Shown piece after piece: positions 58,760 to 64,000 of a stretch of DNA of 64,000 nt (within the stretch, counting starts at the first letter, position 1; every line of letters begins with the position of its first letter). A program made the translations under genes and the position numbers. This stretch comes from a bacterium (lineage in GTDB: Bacteria; Planctomycetota; Planctomycetia; Pirellulales; Pirellulaceae). The DNA is taken from assembly GCA_016124445.1 (NCBI GenBank), contig WGNR01000009.1, positions 62,001 to 126,000 on the forward strand, in the 5' to 3' direction. The notes below the pieces were generated by a model. That model ran no database searches. It was given only the letters and a program-made list of their open reading frames with translations, and was not told where the DNA came from.

Positions 58760-60097
58760 ATGGACGCCAAGAACAACCCCTATCAATCACCCCACGAGGG
58801 TGGCACTGCCGAGGTGATTCCCAATCATCTCACCGGCGATCCGTCCTTCTGGGGGACGACGGCGACGCAGTTTTTTGGCGCGTTCAATGACAACATCTTC
58901 AAGCAATTGCTGCTGCTGGTTGCTGTCTCCAAGGCCTTGGACTCGAGCCATAAGACCGACGACCAAGGCCTGGCGATGATTGTCTTCGCGGCTCCGTTTG
59001 TCTTGTTTGCCGGGCCGACTGGGTTCTTAGCCGACAAGTTCGGCAAAACGTCGATCATCGTGTTTTCCAAGCTGATGGAAATCGTTGCCATGGCGATGGG
59101 TGTTGCGGCGTTTTATTGGTACGACGATTTTGGCATGACCGGCCTGTTGGTCGTGCTGGCATTCATGGGCTTTCAAAGTACTGTGTTCGCCCCGGCCAAG
59201 TATGGAATCCTGCCGGAGCTGTTTCATGCCCGCGATCTGCCGAAGGTCAACGGTGTGTTCCTGATGACCACGTTCCTGGCGATCATACTCGGCATGGTCT
59301 TGGCTGGAATGCTGAGCGATTGGTTGCCAGGTAGCCTATGGATCGCGTCATTGGTTTGCGTGGGGGTGGCGATTGCCGGAACGTTGACGACGATTCCAAT
59401 TCGCCGCACGCCGCCTGCCACGCCTGACGCGAAGTTTTCGTTGCAAACCTTTGGCATGCCCAAAAAGACGCGCGAGTTGTTCTGGCGAGATCGTTCGATT
59501 CTGCGGGCCCTGTTGGCGTCGTGCATGTTTTGGCTATGTGCCGGAATTGTTCAACCGGCCGTTAATGCTTTGGGGACCCTGCAACTGGAGTTGAACGATA
59601 CCCAAACCAGCTTGCTCAATGGGGCGATTGGTCTTGGTATCGCGTTGGGTTGCATGCTGGCCGGGTTGCTTTCCAGCGGAAAGATCGAGTTTCGGTTGGT
59701 TCGATTGGGTGCCTGGGGTATTGTGGTCTGTCTGGGAATCATGTCGCTGCCGGGCGAGATTCATGGCCATCTGCTAGGATTTTGGGGCAGCCTTCCGGTG
59801 CTGGTTCTGTTGGGGATTTCGACCGGAATGTTCTCGGTCCCGATCCAGGTTTACTTACAGGCCAAAGCACCCGACGACCAAAAGGGACAAGTCATCGCGG
59901 AAATGTCACGAGCCAATTGGCTGGCGATCTTGTTTTCAGGGATCTTGTATTCGGTCTTCGATCAGATTCTGATGCTGAGTGGATTGGCACGTTGTTATTT
60001 GTTTGGATTGACACTAATCATCATGCTTCCGGTGGCTTGGTTGTATCATCCCCATACCGAAGCCCTTGAATCGGAAAATGAAAAGGAAATGGAATAA
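58760..60097 (+). CDS. MFS transporter, lysophospholipid-transporter-like (LplT-like)
   Basis: 445 residues with about twelve membrane helices. The N-terminus MDAKNNPYQSPHEGG has the NPYQSP stretch often seen in planctomycete membrane proteins. FWGTTATQFFGAFNDNIFKQLLL is the LplT/Aas-type first helix, and GPTGFLADKFGKT is the MFS loop motif. The likely role is lysophospholipid or a similar amphipathic substrate; this is uncertain. The stop overlaps the SIS gene start (TAATG), so a coupled operon of three genes follows (transporter, SIS isomerase, ROK kinase). ATG at 58760. Confidence 0.82.
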   Translation: MDAKNNPYQSPHEGGTAEVIPNHLTGDPSFWGTTATQFFGAFNDNIFKQLLLLVAVSKALDSSHKTDDQGLAMIVFAAPFVLFAGPTGFLADKFGKTSIIVFSKLMEIVAMAMGVAAFYWYDDFGMTGLLVVLAFMGFQSTVFAPAKYGILPELFHARDLPKVNGVFLMTTFLAIILGMVLAGMLSDWLPGSLWIASLVCVGVAIAGTLTTIPIRRTPPATPDAKFSLQTFGMPKKTRELFWRDRSILRALLASCMFWLCAGIVQPAVNALGTLQLELNDTQTSLLNGAIGLGIALGCMLAGLLSSGKIEFRLVRLGAWGIVVCLGIMSLPGEIHGHLLGFWGSLPVLVLLGISTGMFSVPIQVYLQAKAPDDQKGQVIAEMSRANWLAILFSGILYSVFDQILMLSGLARCYLFGLTLIIMLPVAWLYHPHTEALESENEKEME

Positions 60098-60705
60098 TGC
60101 TCGGAGCATCGCTCGATATCGCGGCTTACATCGACCGCTTCAAGGCAGAGTTAGATAAGCTTGATCAGGCTCAAATCAAGAAGTGGGCCGACTTGATTTA
60201 CGACGCGTACGAAAGCGGAAACTTCGTCTACATCTTCGGTAATGGCGGCAGCGGTTGTAATGCCAGCCACATGGCCGAAGATCTCGGCAAAAGCTCTCTC
60301 CGCGAATCGGACCTCGGTGACGAATCGCTGCGGCGTCTGAAAGTGCTGAGCCTGACCGATAACGTTGGCTGGATCATGGCGGTTGGCAACGATGTCGGAT
60401 ACGACCAGATCTTCCTGCAGCAGGTCATGAACTATGGCCAGGAAGGGGATGTCGTGCTGGCGATCAGCGGCAGCGGCAACAGCGAGAACGTGCTCAAGGC
60501 GGTTGACTGGTCGAATCGTCACGGACTGAAGACGCTTGGTCTGACCGGTTATGGCGGCGGTAAGCTGCGTGACATGGCTCAGTACAGCTTTCACGTCCCG
60601 CTGGATGACATGGGCATGGTCGAAAGCATCCACCTGGCGATCTTCCACTGGGTGCTGAACGATGTCTTTGCCCGGATCAACGGCGAAGGGCGTTACGCCA
60701 AATGA
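60097..60705 (+). CDS. SIS-domain phosphosugar isomerase, GmhA-like
   Basis: 202 residues. The SIS fold shows FGNGGSGCNASHMAEDLGKSS (compare GmhA NGGSASDAQHFAAEL) and VLAISGSGNSENVLKAVDW, then GLTGYGGGKLRDMAQYSFHVP. The length equals GmhA-type phosphoheptose isomerases. The substrate may be sedoheptulose 7-phosphate or another phosphosugar; the GmhA Asp of SDAQH is Asn here. Cytoplasmic. Overlaps the ROK gene by four bases (ATGA) and the MFS gene by one. Confidence 0.8.
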   Translation: MLGASLDIAAYIDRFKAELDKLDQAQIKKWADLIYDAYESGNFVYIFGNGGSGCNASHMAEDLGKSSLRESDLGDESLRRLKVLSLTDNVGWIMAVGNDVGYDQIFLQQVMNYGQEGDVVLAISGSGNSENVLKAVDWSNRHGLKTLGLTGYGGGKLRDMAQYSFHVPLDDMGMVESIHLAIFHWVLNDVFARINGEGRYAK

Positions 60706-61673
60706 GTCACGTCATCGGGATCGAAATCGGCGGGACCAAGTTGCAAGTCACGCTGGCCGATGCAGATTCACTCGAGCCAATCCAATCGCTGCGGGAACAT
60801 GTGTTGCCTGCCGATGGCGCCGCCGGTATCCGTCAACAATTGCAATCGATGGTTTCGGGGGTGTTGGCCCAATCCCAGGCGGAAGCGATCGGGATTGGAT
60901 TTGGCGGGCCGGTGGATGCCAGTCGCGGCATCGCCACGACGAGTCACCAAGTGGAAGGCTGGGATCAGTTTCCACTAGTAGAGTGGTGCCAAGAGCGGTT
61001 CGGGCTGCCAGCGATCATCAGAAACGACTGCGACACGGCTGCCTTGGCCGAAGCAATGCTAGGAGCAGGACAGGGGAAGCAAAGTTCGTTTTACGTCACC
61101 GTTGGCAGCGGGATTGGCGGTGGATATGTCGTCGACGGCAAGCTGATGGGGACCAATCGTCCTGCGTTTGCCGAGATCGGGCATCTGCGGCCCGGGGTAC
61201 TGCACTCGGAACCGGAAAACACCGTCGAGGCGGAAGCCTCAGGCTTTGGCATCTCAAGCGAAGTCAGGCGGTGGGTTCAAAACGTGGAACCAGAACAGCA
61301 TGACGAAGACTGCCGAGACCTCTTTTTGCGCTGCGAGGGAGACCTCCAGAAGCTGACGACGCAACAAGTTGCCGATGCGGCGTTCGCTGGTAACTCCATT
61401 TGTCAAATCGTTCTCCGCGACGCGGTTGAAACTCTCGGCTGGGCCATTGCCCAGGCCATTACCTTGATGGCGCCGGAAGTGGTTATCGTCGGTGGCGGCG
61501 TTGCGCTGATGCCGGAGGAGCTTTTCCTGACGCCCCTAAAAGATCAGATTGCGACCTACGTCTTTCCACCGCTGGCTGGCAGCTACGAGATTGTCCCAGC
61601 AAAGCTAGGGGAAGCGGTCGTTGTGCAGGGCGCCCTGTTGTTGGCCAAACAGTCGCTGGCTGCCCGAAGCTGA
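60702..61673 (+). CDS. ROK-family sugar kinase-like protein lacking the zinc cysteines
   Basis: 323 residues. The ROK nucleotide segments are present: IGIEIGGTKLQVTLAD (phosphate 1), AIGIGFGGPVDASRG, the catalytic-type RNDCDTAALAEA, FYVTVGSGIGGGYVVDGKL and VVIVGGGVALMPEE. The zinc site that normally follows GH in ROK kinases (CxCGxxGCxE) is missing: FAEIGHLRPGVLHSEPEN carries no Cys. So it is either a zinc-independent kinase or a regulatory relative without a DNA-binding domain. It is downstream of and overlapping the SIS gene, suggesting phosphorylation of the same sugar path (inference). Confidence 0.82.
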   Translation: MSHVIGIEIGGTKLQVTLADADSLEPIQSLREHVLPADGAAGIRQQLQSMVSGVLAQSQAEAIGIGFGGPVDASRGIATTSHQVEGWDQFPLVEWCQERFGLPAIIRNDCDTAALAEAMLGAGQGKQSSFYVTVGSGIGGGYVVDGKLMGTNRPAFAEIGHLRPGVLHSEPENTVEAEASGFGISSEVRRWVQNVEPEQHDEDCRDLFLRCEGDLQKLTTQQVADAAFAGNSICQIVLRDAVETLGWAIAQAITLMAPEVVIVGGGVALMPEELFLTPLKDQIATYVFPPLAGSYEIVPAKLGEAVVVQGALLLAKQSLAARS

Positions 61674-61685
61674 ACAAACGAGCGA

Positions 61686-62042
61686 CTACCAGACTTTGCC
61701 CCGAAATTCGGGCAGCGGGTAGTCGACGATCGGCAGATCGAGCCGGGCCAATTCTCGAAGACGAACATAACCCCGCGTGACCAGCTCTTCACGACTTTTG
61801 ACAAAACCCGGATCGAGATTCCGCTTATCGAAGTCTCCGGTGCACTCGATCGTGGCGAATCGTTCGTCATTGATGAATTGGGCCAATGCCGGATTGCATT
61901 TAATATGCCGCTCAGGCGTGGTGTGCAGCACTTCCGGATCGAGCATGCCGATCACGTAGCGCAAGTACAGGTCGCTTTCAAAGAGCCGTTCTACCGGTTG
62001 CCCACACACATCGCACAGGTAACCTTCATCGCATTTGGCCAC
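61686..62042 (-). CDS. small CxxC protein of unknown function
   Basis: 118 residues. It begins MAKCDEGYLCDVCGQPVERL with a CDVC pair that may bind zinc together with other Cys/His (HIKCNPALAQF). The rest is acidic and mixed (YVIGMLDPEVLHTTPERH, CTGDFDKRNLDPGFVK). No family recognised, but the protein-like composition and clean start support a real gene. It converges on the ROK gene with 12 bases between the stops. Confidence 0.65.
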   Translation of the reverse strand: MAKCDEGYLCDVCGQPVERLFESDLYLRYVIGMLDPEVLHTTPERHIKCNPALAQFINDERFATIECTGDFDKRNLDPGFVKSREELVTRGYVRLRELARLDLPIVDYPLPEFRGKVW

Positions 62043-62154
62043 GATTTTCGCCGCAAGGTTGTAGCAGATTCGAGTCGAAGTTCACATTCACTGGGAAACG
62101 TGCCGTAGCGCGTCTCGATTTATTGTAGCGATTTCGGACGCAGTTCCACGATAC

Positions 62155-63525
62155 CTACAACTGTTTCAGTTCTTCAGACAGATCCACCAGGTGTTCGGCG
62201 GTATGTTTCATGCCTTGAACGATAGCCGTTTGCTCTTCGACCGCCGCGGCAACGGCATTACTGTTTTGGTTTACCTCGGACACGCTGTTGGTGATCGACT
62301 GGTTGGTTTCGACGACGCGGTCGATGTTTTCGCGAATGTTTTTAATCCGTTGGGCAATATTCTCGGTCGCTTCCGAGGTGCTTTTGGCCAGCGATTTCAC
62401 TTCGTTGGCGACAACGGCGAACCCTCGACCTGCTTCTCCGGCCCGAGCCGACTCGATGGTGGCGTTGAGAGCGAGCAAGTTGGTTTGCTCGGCGAGTTCC
62501 TGAATGGTCCCGACGATCCCACCAATTTCCTGGCTCGACTGTGAAAGCTGTCGAATCCAACTGCCGGCGTCTGAAACCTGACGATCAGTATCTTCGGCCA
62601 GTTCCGCATTGCGACAAACCCGGCCAGCCATTTCATCCATCGAGGCAACCATTTCACCGACATTGTTGGCAACGGTGCTGCCGACGGTGGCCAGATTGCC
62701 GACCTTGCTTCGGATCTTGGATTGTTCCGTTTGGATACTCCAGCAAGCCATCGGGCCTATGTATTTTCCATCGTGGTCGTAAATGGCGCTCACCTCTAGA
62801 CGAATTACTTCTGACCCAAGAGAGAACTCGGTTTTAATCGGCAAGTTGCTTGGGTCGCTAAGAATCTGTTCTTGGACCTCAGGCTTGGAGTGAAAGATCT
62901 TCAGCGGCGAGCCCACGATGCTTTCGACCGGAACGGGAAGCAGTTGCGCGATCTTCTGAAAACTAGCCATCGATGCTGGATTGGCATAGTTAATCACCAG
63001 GTCCAAGTCGGCATACATCACGTTGATCGGCAGACTTTCGATGATGTTCTGTAGCCGGGTCGCCTCGTTGAGGGCATGGACCTGCTCGGTAACATCGGTG
63101 GCGAACTTCACGATTTTGCAGAGTTTGCCATCACGATTGAAGATTGGGTTGTAGCTGGCTTGGATATAGACCGGGCTTCCATCTTTCGCGTACCGTGTGA
63201 AACGACCGGCATGATGCCTGCCAGAAAGTAAGACTTGCCAGAAGTCCTGATAATCCGGGCTTTGGGCAAACTTGGGATCGACGAAAATACGGTGGTTCCG
63301 GCCGACAATCTCGGGAAGCGTATAGCCCAGAGTCTTGAGGAACAAATCGTTGGCAGTAATCACCTTGCCGTCCAGGGTGAATTCGATGATCGCACTGGAA
63401 CGTTGCAAGGCATTGACAATGCCTTCCGACTCGAGCCGGTATTCTTCTAGTTGGTCTGTCGCGGAATCGGGGTTTGTCTCTTTTGGGAACCAGTTACGGA
63501 AGCTTGTGAGGATTAAGCCAATCAT
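62155..63525 (-). CDS. soluble methyl-accepting chemotaxis protein with two PAS domains
   Basis: 456 residues. Two PAS domains lie at about 35-150 ([35 protein letters not shown]) and 155-265 ([20 protein letters not shown]). A short MCP signalling domain follows (about 275-456), whose hairpin tip ends in [27 protein letters not shown]. No membrane helix, so a cytoplasmic receptor of the BdlA/Aer2-like kind. The PAS domains could bind heme, FAD or a ligand; no diagnostic residue can be named. No other che gene is adjacent, though cheB is at 38389. ATG at 63525. Confidence 0.9.
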   Translation of the reverse strand: MIGLILTSFRNWFPKETNPDSATDQLEEYRLESEGIVNALQRSSAIIEFTLDGKVITANDLFLKTLGYTLPEIVGRNHRIFVDPKFAQSPDYQDFWQVLLSGRHHAGRFTRYAKDGSPVYIQASYNPIFNRDGKLCKIVKFATDVTEQVHALNEATRLQNIIESLPINVMYADLDLVINYANPASMASFQKIAQLLPVPVESIVGSPLKIFHSKPEVQEQILSDPSNLPIKTEFSLGSEVIRLEVSAIYDHDGKYIGPMACWSIQTEQSKIRSKVGNLATVGSTVANNVGEMVASMDEMAGRVCRNAELAEDTDRQVSDAGSWIRQLSQSSQEIGGIVGTIQELAEQTNLLALNATIESARAGEAGRGFAVVANEVKSLAKSTSEATENIAQRIKNIRENIDRVVETNQSITNSVSEVNQNSNAVAAAVEEQTAIVQGMKHTAEHLVDLSEELKQL

Positions 63526-63777
63526 GTCAGTTACTTATTTGAGCAGACCCACGTTACCTATCCATTCTGACCGGAATCAGTCCGTTGGCAAAAAGTAGGC
63601 CTGGGATTCTCGCCAAAGCGAGTGAGTCAGCACGTTTGCGGATAGTCACAGTAGCGGGTACCATTTCTCCCCCGAATAATCGATACAACCGATGAAACGC
63701 CGATTGTTTCGGGTTCGGCATTCTGCCGGACATAAAAGGGAGTTGGTTGCAAATGATCAGCCCCACTCCTGGATGAG

Positions 63778-64000
63778 TTATGGCTTGGTTGGCTTGCCCA
63801 TGTTGGTTTGCAGTTGCTGGGAAAGCTGCTTGACCTCTTTTTTCAGCTTGGGCTGAGAGACGACGTTTTCGTCTTCTTGGGGATCCTCTTGGTGGTCATA
63901 AAGCATTTTGGCGATCGCGCCTTGCTTCTTGGATGAGTACTCCGTGTAGCGGAACTGATCGGTGCGAATCGTATCGCCGGCCGAGAATCGGCCGATGGCG
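63778..64000 (-). CDS. sulfatase, C-terminal part, cut by the window edge
   Basis: The minus-strand frame is open from the right edge to a TAA at 63778 and gives a C-terminus containing DTIRTDQFRYTEYSSKK and AKMLYDHQEDPQEDENVVSQ. This is the normal end of a type I sulfatase (iduronate/arylsulfatase-like: I-R-T-D-x-[FY]-R-Y-T-E then L-Y-D-H-x-x-D-P). The catalytic Cys/Ser region is outside the window. The end KLKKEVKQLSQQLQTNMGKP is helical. Planctomycetes encode many exported sulfatases for sulfated polysaccharides. Confidence 0.8.
   Translation of the reverse strand, partial: AIGRFSAGDTIRTDQFRYTEYSSKKQGAIAKMLYDHQEDPQEDENVVSQPKLKKEVKQLSQQLQTNMGKPTKP

Overview
The window looks like chromosomal DNA of a planctomycete, most likely a Pirellulales-type marine or freshwater relative (Blastopirellula/Rhodopirellula/Bremerella-like). 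This is inferred from gene content, not from a database search. The evidence is a paired DUF1501 and DUF1549/DUF1553 protein, tandem planctomycete-type cytochrome domains (PSCyt1), two Ser/Thr kinases (one with the N-terminal extension usual in this phylum), an ECF sigma factor with a membrane anti-sigma factor, many secreted or lipoprotein genes of unknown function, an NPYQSP-type N-terminus on a transporter, and a sulfatase at the right edge. I see no tRNA, rRNA, insertion sequence, prophage or CRISPR array. Gene density and base composition look even throughout, with no clear island.

Layout. 1-5.1 kb: YeiH-type anion exporter (cut by the left edge) with a tiny overlapping membrane protein, deoxyribose-phosphate aldolase with a TIM-barrel isomerase, a DUF1801 protein, and an alpha/beta-hydrolase-like protein. 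5.2-7.4 kb: nrfHA, nitrite reduction to ammonium. 7.6-10.7 kb: two overlapping dynamin-like/Era-like GTPase genes. 11-17.7 kb: a leftward cluster of ECF sigma factor, anti-sigma factor, helical exported protein, DUF1549/DUF1553 cytochrome-like protein, DUF1501 protein and small exported protein. 18-23.8 kb (rightward): ABC-2 permease without its ATPase, two CNNM-domain membrane proteins, an esterase and an exported protein. 23.9-31.6 kb: small exported and Cys-rich proteins, a membrane protein, a Ser/Thr kinase, an M42-like peptidase, a Gly/Tyr-rich TPR protein and a His-rich lipoprotein. 31.6-36.6 kb: double PSCyt1 protein, HExxH protein, second Ser/Thr kinase. 36.8-43 kb: glutaredoxin-like protein, ThiO, CheB, flavoprotein, lipoprotein, repeat-like exported protein. 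43-48 kb: a leftward module of membrane adaptor, degenerate BY-kinase-like ATPase, ExeA-like ATPase and GT-C glycosyltransferase, probably for surface polysaccharide. 48.3-58.6 kb: MetH, CBS protein, LRR lipoprotein, HI0933-type flavoprotein, di-heme cytochrome, ThiC. 58.8-61.7 kb: MFS transporter, SIS isomerase and ROK kinase in an overlapping operon. 61.7-64 kb: small CxxC protein, soluble PAS-PAS chemoreceptor and the C-terminus of a sulfatase.

Most of the window is ordinary planctomycete core and accessory content. The most unusual items are: (i) the 43-48 kb module, whose BY-kinase-like protein has lost the Walker A lysine; (ii) intergenic clusters of inverted repeats with no protein explanation (34652-34756, 24440-24667, 17810-17857, 36689-36717), which are candidate structured RNAs or regulatory elements; (iii) the sigma/anti-sigma-headed cluster with the DUF1553/DUF1501 pair; (iv) the paired dynamin-like GTPases; and (v) several enzyme-like proteins that have lost signature residues (ROK without its zinc cysteines, hydrolase with a Thr elbow, peptidase-MA-like domain without HExxH). 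All functional statements come from reading motifs in the translated sequence. Nothing was searched or computed.
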